A stretch of 64,000 nucleotides of DNA from Lentiprolixibacter aurantiacus (GTDB lineage: Bacteria > Bacteroidota > Bacteroidia > Flavobacteriales > Flavobacteriaceae), in assembly GCF_026241225.1 (NCBI RefSeq), contig NZ_JAPFQP010000001.1, forward strand, positions 930,001 to 994,000. Direction: 5' to 3'. The position numbers were made by a program, and so were the translations under genes. Each line of letters begins with the position of its first letter. Within the stretch, counting starts at the first letter, position 1. The notes beneath the pieces are model-generated. The model searched no databases. It was given only the letters and a program-made list of their open reading frames with translations, and was not told where the DNA came from. Positions 17,087-24,453 of the stretch are shown here, piece after piece.

Positions 17087-18157
17087 ATGAAAAGGATAAT
17101 TTTCTTTTTGTTATTGACTTTAATCCCGCTTTTTGGACAGGGCCAGGATATGGAAATTCTCCGTGTAGGGGTGGTACAGGAACCTCCTTTTGTTATTAAG
17201 GATGGGGGCGAATATTCTGGTCTTAGCGTTGATCTGTGGAATAGTATAGCCAAAGAGGCTGGTGTAGGATACGAACTGGTTGAATTCAATGACCATCTGG
17301 GACTGATCCGGGGCCTGGACTTTGAAGAAATCGACGTTTCCATTAACCCCATCCACGTAAATGAAATGCGACTGAACTTGTTAGAAGCCACTCAGCCCTT
17401 CTACGTTTCCTTTCTTGGGGTGGCTACCTCCCAGGCACAACATAGTCAGGTACGTGTCTTTCTAAAGAATTTCTTTTCCCTGCAATTTTTCAGGTTGATC
17501 TTATTGCTGGTACTGACCATTTTTGTTTTTGGCACCATCCTATGGCTGGTGGAAAGGAACCATAATCGTCGTCAGTTCCGCCCTAACCTGATTGGACTGT
17601 TTGATGGATTTTGGTGGTCTGCAGTGACCATGACAACAGTAGGTTACGGGGACAAGGCTCCAAAAACCAAAATGGGTAGGGCTATAGCCATGATATGGAT
17701 GTTTACGGCTATTCTTATTATTTCGGCATTTACAGCTACCGTGGCATCAACACTTACGGTAGATTCCCTCAGTCGGAATATCGAAGACCTGCAGGATTTG
17801 CGCAATACAAACAATATTGCCAGTGTTTATGGATCTAGTAGTGAGGTTTTTTTAAAGCAAAACGAAATTCAACCCGGAGCCCTGTTCGATAATGTTGAAA
17901 ATGCACTTTTGTCGCTCGCAGCCAGGAAGTCAGAAGTTTTGGTCTATGACAAAACGGTGCTGGATTATCTTATTGGCAAGATGCAGCTGGAAGGCAAGGC
18001 TTTTCTTCTGCCTATCAGTTTTAATCAGCAATACAACAGTTTTTTCCTCTCCAAGAATAGCGAACACCTGGAATGGATCAACCCCTTGCTGGTCCGCAAG
18101 ATAAATGAAAGATCCTGGCAGGAACTGCTACAGGAATATAACTTGCATATAGAATGA
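17087..18157 (+). CDS. GluR0-like prokaryotic ligand-gated potassium channel
   Basis: The 356-residue protein has the layout of a prokaryotic ionotropic glutamate receptor. A signal peptide (1-20) is followed by the first half of a periplasmic amino-acid-binding domain (21-130), TM1 (about 134-155), a pore loop with the potassium filter TVGYGD at 184-189, TM2 (about 198-222), and the second half of the binding domain (223-356). Residues matching the amino-acid-binding set of the family are present: R95 (VNEMR), the serines of YGSSSEVF near 250, and D288 (VYDKTVLDYL). No N-terminal or extra cytoplasmic domain is present. It probably opens a potassium pathway on binding an external amino acid. 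The preceding GAF-ended sensor lies 3 bases upstream. Confidence 0.93.
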   Translation: MKRIIFFLLLTLIPLFGQGQDMEILRVGVVQEPPFVIKDGGEYSGLSVDLWNSIAKEAGVGYELVEFNDHLGLIRGLDFEEIDVSINPIHVNEMRLNLLEATQPFYVSFLGVATSQAQHSQVRVFLKNFFSLQFFRLILLLVLTIFVFGTILWLVERNHNRRQFRPNLIGLFDGFWWSAVTMTTVGYGDKAPKTKMGRAIAMIWMFTAILIISAFTATVASTLTVDSLSRNIEDLQDLRNTNNIASVYGSSSEVFLKQNEIQPGALFDNVENALLSLAARKSEVLVYDKTVLDYLIGKMQLEGKAFLLPISFNQQYNSFFLSKNSEHLEWINPLLVRKINERSWQELLQEYNLHIE

Positions 18158-18171
18158 TAGTTTATAAGGCA

Positions 18172-18200
18172 GAGAGCCCGGATTTCAGATCCGAGCTTTT
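18172..18200. terminator. Palindromic terminator, CGGATTT family, copy 6 (degenerate)
   Basis: Fourteen-base arms around a central C with one mismatch and G:U pairs (AGCCCGGATTT-c-AGATCCGAGCT). It lies 14 bases after the channel stop. Confidence 0.65.
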
Positions 18201-18251
18201 ATAATTGTGATTTACCTATCTTTAATACGATAACCAAAAACCTGACCAAAC

Positions 18252-18740
18252 ATGAAAAAATTAGTTTTACTTACCCTCGCATTAATTATTATTTCCTGCC
18301 AGACCAAAACAGAACCGGAAGTGGTTGAAAAGCCCGCCAAGTCAGAATACATTAAAAAAGTTTACAACGCCTTTGCTGAAGGTGATGTGGAAACAGTTAT
18401 GGCCAGCTTTACCGAAGACATTCAATGGAATGAAGCCGAGAATTTTATTTATGCTGATGGCAATCCCTACGTGGGAGGTGCGGCTGTGGGAGAAGGAGTT
18501 TTTGGCCGATTAGGAGCAGAGTGGGAATACTGGAACCTGGAAAATATGAAGTTCTTTAATGTAGACACCAATATGGTCCTGGTTACTGGGCGTTACAAGG
18601 CACTTAACAAGGCTAGTGGTAAGGAATTAGACGCTCAGTTTGCCCATTTGTGGACTTTAAAGGATTCACTGGCCAGTTCCTTCCAGCAATATACCGATAC
18701 CAAGCAGGCGGCTGAAGCCATAATAGTGGATGCGGAATAG
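18252..18740 (+). CDS. NTF2/SnoaL-like lipoprotein
   Basis: A lipobox (LIIISC, cysteine about residue 16) precedes an NTF2-like cone fold in 162 residues: YIKKVYNAFAEGDVETVMA, the F-T-E-D-I-x-W strand, and FAHLWTLKDSLASSFQQY. The family includes small isomerases, binding proteins and many uncharacterised periplasmic proteins, so the activity is unknown. It is a single-gene unit between two family palindromes. A second exported NTF2-like protein occurs at 35034. Confidence 0.85.
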   Translation: MKKLVLLTLALIIISCQTKTEPEVVEKPAKSEYIKKVYNAFAEGDVETVMASFTEDIQWNEAENFIYADGNPYVGGAAVGEGVFGRLGAEWEYWNLENMKFFNVDTNMVLVTGRYKALNKASGKELDAQFAHLWTLKDSLASSFQQYTDTKQAAEAIIVDAE

Positions 18741-18753
18741 GCCCATTAAAAAT

Positions 18754-18792
18754 ATAAAGAAAGCCCGGATTTGAAATCCGGGCTTTCTTTAT
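18754..18792. terminator. Palindromic terminator, CGGATTT family, copy 7
   Basis: A perfect 19-base stem around a single G (AAAGCCCGGATTT-g-AAATCCGGGCTTT). It lies between convergent genes ending at 18740 and 18817. Confidence 0.85.
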
Positions 18793-18816
18793 GCTTTTGG
18801 TGACCTTTTCCCTAAT

Positions 18817-19521
18817 CTACCACTGTCCTAATTGAATGCGCAGGCCGGAACGAATAACGTCTACTCCGCCATGAGAATCCATAAACTCTTGCCATGCTTT
18901 ATCACTGGCTTTCTTTTCTGCATCTGTACGCAACATGTCAGCACCACCCATGGCAGATTTGAAATCTTTAAATCCTTGAATTACCCAGCGATTTTCTCCC
19001 GCTGGAGAACGACCTGCCGTAATATTCCCCATTGCGACTGTTTCACCCTCCGGATTATTTTTGGAATGAAACTTTGCATATCCTTTATTAAAAGCATCTC
19101 CGTCCTTTACGTCCAGCATAAAATAACGCTGTACCGGATGGGGTGTTGAGTTATCTCCGTAACTGTCAATCACCCTTCCCATGGCCGAGCTAAAACCATC
19201 TTCCATATGCATGTTTACACGGGTAATGAATAGTTGCCAGGCATCATTATCGCCTCCTGAGTACATGCCTCCTATGGCATCGAGAGACCCGGCAAAAACA
19301 ATGGAATGTGTAAAATTGTTACCACTGTCGTTAAAGTGGTTTTCATAAAGGGATACCGTAACCCCTTCGGGCTTGTTTTTGGAGTAATAGCCATCAACAA
19401 GATCGTAAACTGTGGAGACATCTTTTGCAGCTACGGAAAAATTGTAAATGGTAAAGTAGGTGTCCTGGGCTGAGAGGGAGAATACCATAAACAGCCCCAA
19501 TAAGGTGCATAATTTTTTCAT
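18817..19521 (-). CDS. Secreted internally duplicated protein of unknown function
   Basis: The 234-residue protein has a signal peptide (1-18, ending LSAQ). The mature chain holds two clear repeats: KNKPEGVTVSLYE leading to FAGSLDAIGGM, and KNNPEGETVAMGN leading to FKDFKSAMGG. Each starts with an aromatic strand (YFTIYNFSV; RYFMLDV). The architecture parallels the two-repeat secreted protein at 11867-12631, though the residues differ. The fold could be dimeric ferredoxin-like, which is inference. No named family was recognised. The gene shares a terminator with the NTF2-like lipoprotein. Confidence 0.75.
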   Translation of the reverse strand: MKKLCTLLGLFMVFSLSAQDTYFTIYNFSVAAKDVSTVYDLVDGYYSKNKPEGVTVSLYENHFNDSGNNFTHSIVFAGSLDAIGGMYSGGDNDAWQLFITRVNMHMEDGFSSAMGRVIDSYGDNSTPHPVQRYFMLDVKDGDAFNKGYAKFHSKNNPEGETVAMGNITAGRSPAGENRWVIQGFKDFKSAMGGADMLRTDAEKKASDKAWQEFMDSHGGVDVIRSGLRIQLGQW

Positions 19522-19565
19522 AATTGGTTGGTTTTAAATGTTATTGGATTAAGATAGCAAAAAAA

Positions 19566-19604
19566 AAATAGAAAGCGCGGATTTCAAATCCGCGCTTTCT
19601 ATTT
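19566..19604. terminator. Palindromic terminator, CGGATTT family, copy 8
   Basis: A perfect 19-base stem around a central C (GAAAGCGCGGATTT and complement). It lies 14 bases past the stop of the DoxX-like gene on the minus strand. Confidence 0.85.
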
Positions 19605-19618
19605 CCGTCCGCATATTT

Positions 19619-20011
19619 TCAGAAACCTTCCTGCTGGAAAATATCTAATACAATGATCCCTATAGATAACAGAAAAAACAATAGGGCAGGAAAAGACCGG
19701 ATATTAGGGTCATTAGCACGGAAGTGCATGAATATGGCTCCAAGCATAAAAATTCCCATTCCTCCAGCAGCCGGGGTAGACAGCCCGTTATGCCAGATAG
19801 AAACCAGTAGAACGGAAGCCAAAAGTATTTTAATTGCTCCTATTAAGTACATGAGGCCCGGAGAGAAGCCGTAAACCTCGAATTCTTCTTTCATGGATTT
19901 GGCTCCACCTCCGCGATATGGTGTGGCCTTATTAAAGCGAAAAAACCAAACATTGATAATGCTTATAAAGATGATCACCTTAAAAGCTATGGATAGGTAA
20001 GCAAGAATCAT
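19619..20011 (-). CDS. DoxX-like four-helix membrane protein
   Basis: The 130-residue protein has four predicted membrane helices: AFKVIIFISIINVWFF, GLMYLIGAIKILLASVLL, AAGGMGIFMLGAIFMHF and FPALLFFLLSIGIIVLDIF. The second-helix motif G-A-I-K-I-L-L and the last-helix layout match DoxX/DUF4870-type small membrane proteins. Functions proposed for the family (quinone or thiol chemistry) cannot be assigned here. It is a monocistronic gene flanked by two family palindromes. Confidence 0.75.
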   Translation of the reverse strand: MILAYLSIAFKVIIFISIINVWFFRFNKATPYRGGGAKSMKEEFEVYGFSPGLMYLIGAIKILLASVLLVSIWHNGLSTPAAGGMGIFMLGAIFMHFRANDPNIRSFPALLFFLLSIGIIVLDIFQQEGF

Positions 20012-20090
20012 TTATTATTTATAATTGGCCTTTTAATCGATTAATTAAAAGGGATAATGGTTGTTTGAGGATGAATATACACGAATTTTT

Positions 20091-20125
20091 ATAGAAAGCG
20101 CGGATTTTAAATCCGCGCTTTCTAT
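20091..20125. terminator. Palindromic terminator, CGGATTT family, copy 9
   Basis: A perfect 17-base stem around a single T (GAAAGCGCGGATTT and complement), almost identical to copy 8. It touches the stop codon of the DUF5996 gene on the minus strand. This is the last copy in the window. Confidence 0.85.
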
Positions 20126-21067
20126 TTATAGATCTTCAAATTTAGGTACTGTCAAATCCTCAACAGGCCAATTTGCGAGTTTGGCTCCGGACTGATAGGC
20201 GCTTTCCAAAAAGGCGAGTACTGCTTCCCTGGGATCTTCAGACCTTCTTACCGAATCGTAGGATAAAAGTGCCATTGGGCTTCCATTGCTATCAACCCAC
20301 TGTGCATCAACAGGGAGCAATGGCTCCTGATCCAGTTTGTCCGGGGAGGGGTAGGTATAGGAATAATACATGGGCTCCCTTACCATATCATCACCCACCC
20401 AGAATCCAAAGCTTATTTGCTCGTGAGAGTATGTGTCTTTTTCGAGGAGTCGTGCTGAGGCATCCATGGCTGGCAATTTTTTTCCAGAGAAACGGGTAAC
20501 GGTCAGGTCCATATGATGCCAATAGATGTGAACAGGGCAGGTCTTGCCGTAAAACCGACCGCTGAATTCCTGAAAGACAGATTGATTCCACCGCATTACC
20601 TGCCAGAAACGATTGATAAAATCCCAGTCGTAATGATGGTATGTTGTAAGTTCGGCAAAAGGGGTTTCGATGTTTAAGTCAAAAGGTTTTTCCACAAATT
20701 CCGGATGCAAATCCAGTTCTTTAAGAATTGTACGGAAATCAGAATAAAACTGAGCAATGCTCGGGGAATCCTTCAATGAAATATGAAACTGCTGTCCTGA
20801 TGAGCAATCAAAGCTAACGGCTTTCTCAGGGATATTAAACTCTATTTCCAGGCTTTCCATGCCATTTACAATCGGGATACCCCCTGTTCCAAAACCCCTG
20901 GAAGTAATATATATGGTGATATACCACCAGTGGTTTTTCCTGGGAGTAAGCTTCAATCGGGTCTTGCCAATAATCTGTAGGATGAGGTGTACAGTAAGCC
21001 GCGTATTGGCCCAATCTTCAAAAGGAAGTTCAGGCAAAGATATCTTTGGATTGAGAGATGAGTTCAT
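20126..21067 (-). CDS. DUF5996 family protein
   Basis: This 313-residue cytoplasmic protein opens with LPELPFEDWANTRLTVHLILQIIGKTRL and WWYITIYITSRG, the characteristic beginning of DUF5996. The middle (HYHWDFINRFWQ-type stretch, FSGRFYGKTCPVHIYWHHMD) and the C-terminal AVLAFLESAYQSGAKLANW are also typical. The biochemical role of the family is unknown. It is divergent from an AraC-type regulator with 73 bases between the starts, so the two may be linked functionally. Confidence 0.85.
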   Translation of the reverse strand: MNSSLNPKISLPELPFEDWANTRLTVHLILQIIGKTRLKLTPRKNHWWYITIYITSRGFGTGGIPIVNGMESLEIEFNIPEKAVSFDCSSGQQFHISLKDSPSIAQFYSDFRTILKELDLHPEFVEKPFDLNIETPFAELTTYHHYDWDFINRFWQVMRWNQSVFQEFSGRFYGKTCPVHIYWHHMDLTVTRFSGKKLPAMDASARLLEKDTYSHEQISFGFWVGDDMVREPMYYSYTYPSPDKLDQEPLLPVDAQWVDSNGSPMALLSYDSVRRSEDPREAVLAFLESAYQSGAKLANWPVEDLTVPKFEDL

Positions 21068-21129
21068 AGACCATTGTTAAATGATCTTAAAGATACATCC
21101 TAAGGGTCACAAGTTCGTTTCCCTTTTGT

Positions 21130-21137
21130 TATTTTTG
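21130..21137 (+). promoter_or_regulatory. -7 promoter box of the AraC-type gene
   Basis: TATTTTTG matches TAnnTTTG and lies 3 bases before the ATG at 21141, so the mRNA should be leaderless. The longer reading frame that starts at 21081 would be untranscribed in its 5' part. Confidence 0.5.
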
Positions 21138-21140
21138 GGT

Positions 21141-22007
21141 ATGACCCGTGATATCATAGACATACAGGACTTTACCATTCTGGTGGAAGAAGCCTTTTCG
21201 GACAAGGTTGTCGTAGACGCCTGTTCCTTTGATGAACCCGTTATTGCCGTAGCCCTCTACGGATCCGGTGATGTGCATCTGGATATGCGTTATGCAGATA
21301 AAAACAAAGAATACAACCATACCAAAGGCCTGGCCCTTTCTTTTTATGCCGATGAACACGTGGTTTGCGAGCATACGGTTTCTGCTGGAAAACCATTACA
21401 ATGTCTTGTTATAGCTACTGCTCTAAAGAACCTGGATAAATTACCGAATGCTGAAGGGGAATTGTTTTCACAAATGTTAAACCAGCTGGTGCACCCTCAG
21501 GACCATTATGTAGAGGGACCAAGGTTTTTCATGAGCCCGGAAATGCAGGACCTTGTTAATGCCGTGTTTGAAAACAAATACGAGGGCAAAATGAAAATGA
21601 TGTTTTTCCGAAGCCAGGTTACCTTGCTTTTGGCGCACTTCCTGGGACAGCTTTCCACCATGAAAGGGCCCTCAATAAAAGATTCGGAGCGGGAAAAGTT
21701 ACTGGCCGCAAAATCCATTCTTGACCATAATCTCGATTCACCACCATCATTAACGGATCTGGCTCGCGAAATAGGGGTGAACACCTTCAAACTGAAAAAG
21801 AATTTCAAGGCCTTATTCGGTGTTCCCGTTTTTAAGTATCTTCAGGAGACACGATTAACCACTGCCTATGATTTGCTCAAAAACCAGGAAGCTACGGTTC
21901 AGGAAGCAGCCTGGCAGGTGGGTTACGACAGCCTAAGTTCATTTTCCAATGCCTTTACCCAGAAATTTGGATACCGACCAAGCCAGGTCAGAACCACTAC
22001 CTCCTAG
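21141..22007 (+). CDS. AraC-family transcriptional regulator
   Basis: Taken from the ATG at 21141, the protein has 288 residues; an in-frame start at 21081 adds 20 residues not needed for the fold and lying upstream of the -7 box. The N-terminal part is a cupin-like sensor region. The C-terminal 95 residues form the double helix-turn-helix: LTDLAREIGVNTFKLKKNFKALFGVPVFKYLQ for the first and TVQEAAWQVGYDSLSSFSNAFTQKFGYRPSQ for the second, an exact AraC pattern. The target genes are not evident. It is divergent from the DUF5996 gene, and the nucleotide cyclase gene follows 40 bases later with its own -7 box. Confidence 0.92.
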   Translation: MTRDIIDIQDFTILVEEAFSDKVVVDACSFDEPVIAVALYGSGDVHLDMRYADKNKEYNHTKGLALSFYADEHVVCEHTVSAGKPLQCLVIATALKNLDKLPNAEGELFSQMLNQLVHPQDHYVEGPRFFMSPEMQDLVNAVFENKYEGKMKMMFFRSQVTLLLAHFLGQLSTMKGPSIKDSEREKLLAAKSILDHNLDSPPSLTDLAREIGVNTFKLKKNFKALFGVPVFKYLQETRLTTAYDLLKNQEATVQEAAWQVGYDSLSSFSNAFTQKFGYRPSQVRTTTS

Positions 22008-22035
22008 TACGTCTTTTAGAAAACAGAAATCCTCT

Positions 22036-22043
22036 TACATTTG
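22036..22043 (+). promoter_or_regulatory. -7 promoter box of the cyclase gene
   Basis: TACATTTG matches TAnnTTTG. The predicted transcript start falls at or just after the ATG at 22048, so the message is leaderless or starts translation at the ATG at 22060. Confidence 0.5.
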
Positions 22044-22047
22044 AATC

Positions 22048-23151
22048 ATGGGTTTTAGTATGTCTCCTAAGACTAAGAGAAATATTCAGCGCATTATTCC
22101 CTTTGGCATAATATGGCTGTTTATTGGCTGGTTCGATTTGGTTACCGATGCACTTGCGACCGGGAATAAGAACACCAATCCCGGAATTGAGATTACGCTT
22201 ACCCTCGAAGTGTTTGTTTTTGCTTCTGTGGCAGTGACCATAACCGGGTTAATCATCGGAACATTAGAAGTCTATTGGTTTAAAAACCTGTTTGCCAGGT
22301 ATAGTTTTACAAGAAAACTGCTTTCTAAGTTCCTTTTCTATACTTTTTTCCTGTTTCTCCTGATTTTTATAATGTATCCACTGGCGTCTGCCATAGAATT
22401 AAGAATTTCTCCTTTCAGTGATGATATTTGGGACAGATTTATAGGGTTCTTGGGTAGTGGCCTATTCTTAAGTACTGCCATAAGTCTGGCATTCAGTACT
22501 TTTTTGAGTCTTTTTTACGCTGCTATCAGTGACCACCTGGGGCACAGGGTTCTTTTTAATTTCTTTACGGGAAGATACCATCAGCCGGTGGAAGAGAAGA
22601 GGATATTTATGTTTCTGGACATGAAATCGTCAACCGCCATTGCGGAGGAACTGGGTCACCTGACCTATTTTGAACTGCTACGATCCTATTACAATGTATT
22701 GTCCGGGGCGATTATTGAATATGAAGGCGAAGTATACCAGTATGTCGGTGACGAGATCGTCATATCCTGGGAATTGGATAAAGGTATAAGCGGGGAAAAT
22801 TGCCTCAGTTGCTTTTTTGCCATGCAGCGGGACCTTCAGAACAAAGCCTCCTATTTTCAAAAGAGGTATGGAGTTGTTCCAAGCTTTAAGGCCGGTTTGC
22901 ACGTTGGCCCTGTAACCACGGGAGAGATAGGAGCCTTAAAGCGCGAGATATTCTTCACTGGTGATGTTCTGAATGTGACAGCAAGAATACAGTCCTTATG
23001 CATTACTCATAATACTGATCTGCTGATCTCGCACAGCTTACTGGATTTACTTAAAGACCCTCCTTCTTTTACTTTCAGCTCACTTGGACCCCTTAACTTA
23101 AAGGGCAGAGCGCAATTTATGGAATTGTATTCAGTTACAAATAAGCCCTGA
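22048..23151 (+). CDS. Membrane-bound class III nucleotide cyclase
   Basis: The protein has 367 residues. Four membrane helices (about residues 18-30, 53-75, 92-112, 133-160) lead into a class III cyclase domain (about 185-360). Metal-binding aspartates are D191 (FMFLDMKSST) and D235 (YQYVGDEIVISW), and the transition-state Asn/Arg are in GDVLNVTARIQ. At the position that fixes adenine in classical adenylyl cyclases the usual lysine before xxGD is glutamine, so specificity for ATP or GTP is uncertain. The short N-terminal membrane domain resembles that of other Bacteroidota cyclases. The gene appears to be transcribed alone. Confidence 0.9.
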   Translation: MGFSMSPKTKRNIQRIIPFGIIWLFIGWFDLVTDALATGNKNTNPGIEITLTLEVFVFASVAVTITGLIIGTLEVYWFKNLFARYSFTRKLLSKFLFYTFFLFLLIFIMYPLASAIELRISPFSDDIWDRFIGFLGSGLFLSTAISLAFSTFLSLFYAAISDHLGHRVLFNFFTGRYHQPVEEKRIFMFLDMKSSTAIAEELGHLTYFELLRSYYNVLSGAIIEYEGEVYQYVGDEIVISWELDKGISGENCLSCFFAMQRDLQNKASYFQKRYGVVPSFKAGLHVGPVTTGEIGALKREIFFTGDVLNVTARIQSLCITHNTDLLISHSLLDLLKDPPSFTFSSLGPLNLKGRAQFMELYSVTNKP

Positions 23152-23489
23152 TCGCCCATAAATAAAGGGTTACTCCTTTTCGAACAAATCTTCCTCCCTT
23201 TACAACCAACCATCCTCCCCGGACTACTGCAATTTTGTCTCAGTAATAATCAATAAGTTGATCATGAGACCTAATAGAAATGTACTTCAGACACATCTAA
23301 TACTTCCACTTGGATTTGGCTGGACCTCCACTAAACAGTCCTCCAGCTCCTCAATTTCACAGGTAGATAAGGTGTCTAAATCAGAAACAGAAGGGCTGCT
23401 CCTTCTGGAACAAATCAAAATGCTTTGAGGACAAATGATCAGAGGTGAGCTAAAATACTTTTGACCTGTAAACATTTAATCAAATAATT
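23152..23489. other. Non-coding gap with two diverged copies of a short coding-like repeat
   Basis: No intact gene, RNA or terminator is evident in these 338 bases. Two stretches match at 20 of 24 positions: 23167-23190 and 23393-23416 (GGG then CTCCTT and GAACAAATC). Read as codons they give GLLLFEQI and GLLLLEQI; two of the four changes together make a silent TTA-to-CTG Leu swap. They lie in different frames and could be fragments of a decayed gene. Confidence 0.35.
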
Positions 23490-23873
23490 ATGAAAACTAA
23501 AAGAGCAATTTCAATAGGTGTAGCAATCTGGTTTTTGGCAGTATTTGCATTCACCTTATCCTTTTACATCCCCCTGCTGGAGGATTATGAACTACAGGCT
23601 AACCTGGTTGTTGGTCTGGTCTTGATTCCCCTGACCTGGTTTGGTGCCCATCTTTACTATCGCGCTGAGCAAAAAAGTCCCGGATTAAAAATCGGACTGG
23701 CAATGCTCCTTACTGGTGTTATCCTGGACGCTACTGTAACAGTTCCATTGCTCGTGATACCAGCTGGTGGATCATACTACCAGTTCTTCACGGATATATC
23801 CTTTTGGATCATAGCAATACTATACCTGTCAGTAGTAAGCCTGTATCATAGGATAAAAATGAGTAAGGCATAA
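23490..23873 (+). CDS. DUF5367-like four-helix membrane protein
   Basis: The 127-residue protein has four membrane helices: AISIGVAIWFLAVFAFTLSF, ANLVVGLVLIPLTWFGAHLYY, IGLAMLLTGVILDATVTVPLL and DISFWIIAILYLSVVSLY. The pattern fits DUF5367, but I hold that name loosely. It heads a three-gene same-strand set with a DUF1772-like protein (48-base gap) and an NmrA-like reductase (37-base gap), which is probably one operon. Its function is unknown. Confidence 0.7.
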   Translation: MKTKRAISIGVAIWFLAVFAFTLSFYIPLLEDYELQANLVVGLVLIPLTWFGAHLYYRAEQKSPGLKIGLAMLLTGVILDATVTVPLLVIPAGGSYYQFFTDISFWIIAILYLSVVSLYHRIKMSKA

Positions 23874-23921
23874 ACCCGCAACCAACAACAATAAACCATC
23901 AACCCAAAACAAAACACAATC

Positions 23922-24416
23922 ATGGAAATCTCTATAAAACTTGTAGTAATAGTCATAGCCACCCTGTTAACCGGATTGTCAGCCGGACTCTGTTTCACCT
24001 GGTCCAACGCCGTTACCACCGGATTGGCTAACCTGGACGATCTAAGCTATCTAAGGGCATTTCAGCAAATGAACAGGACTATCCTTAACCCAACCTTCTT
24101 TCTGGTCTTCTTCGGACCTGTATTCCTGGGGGCATTAGGTGCATACCTGATTCGAAACGGGAATCCTGCGACTTTCTGGTCAGTACTCACTGCAGTTTTA
24201 CTGTATTTCTTCGGGGTAGCTCTGGTTACGGTATTCGGTAATGTACCCCTGAATGAAATGGTAGACAAGACAGATCTCGCAGAGATAGGAGCAGAGGCGG
24301 CTGCCTCATTGAGGAAGAAATTTGAAAACCCCTGGAATTCTTTTCACCGGGTAAGAACCTATATATCAGCGCTATCCTTTCTTTTATTACTGCTTAGCCT
24401 GGTCTGGAAATCATAA
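23922..24416 (+). CDS. DUF1772 (anthrone-oxygenase-like) membrane protein
   Basis: The 164 residues comprise four membrane helices. The opening LLTGLSAGLCFTWSNAVTTGLA and the middle QQMNRTILNPTFFLVFFG are characteristic of DUF1772, a family that includes fungal anthrone oxygenase. FGNVPLNEMVDKTD and the WNSFHRVRTY motif before the last helix also fit. In bacteria these proteins usually sit with NmrA/SDR reductases, as here. The enzymatic role in bacteria is unproven. Confidence 0.85.
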   Translation: MEISIKLVVIVIATLLTGLSAGLCFTWSNAVTTGLANLDDLSYLRAFQQMNRTILNPTFFLVFFGPVFLGALGAYLIRNGNPATFWSVLTAVLLYFFGVALVTVFGNVPLNEMVDKTDLAEIGAEAAASLRKKFENPWNSFHRVRTYISALSFLLLLLSLVWKS

Positions 24417-24453
24417 TTAATCTAATACAAATCAAAAATTTAAAAGTAAAATC

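Noticed and set aside
6196-20125. Palindromes considered as a CRISPR array or insertion-sequence ends
   Set aside because: Copies are spaced by whole genes, not 30-40-base spacers, and there is no cas gene, transposase or flanking target duplication.
23287-23475. 62-residue minus-strand frame in the gap after the cyclase, considered as a peptide precursor
   Set aside because: No leader-type motif, no ribosome or promoter signal and no modification genes nearby.
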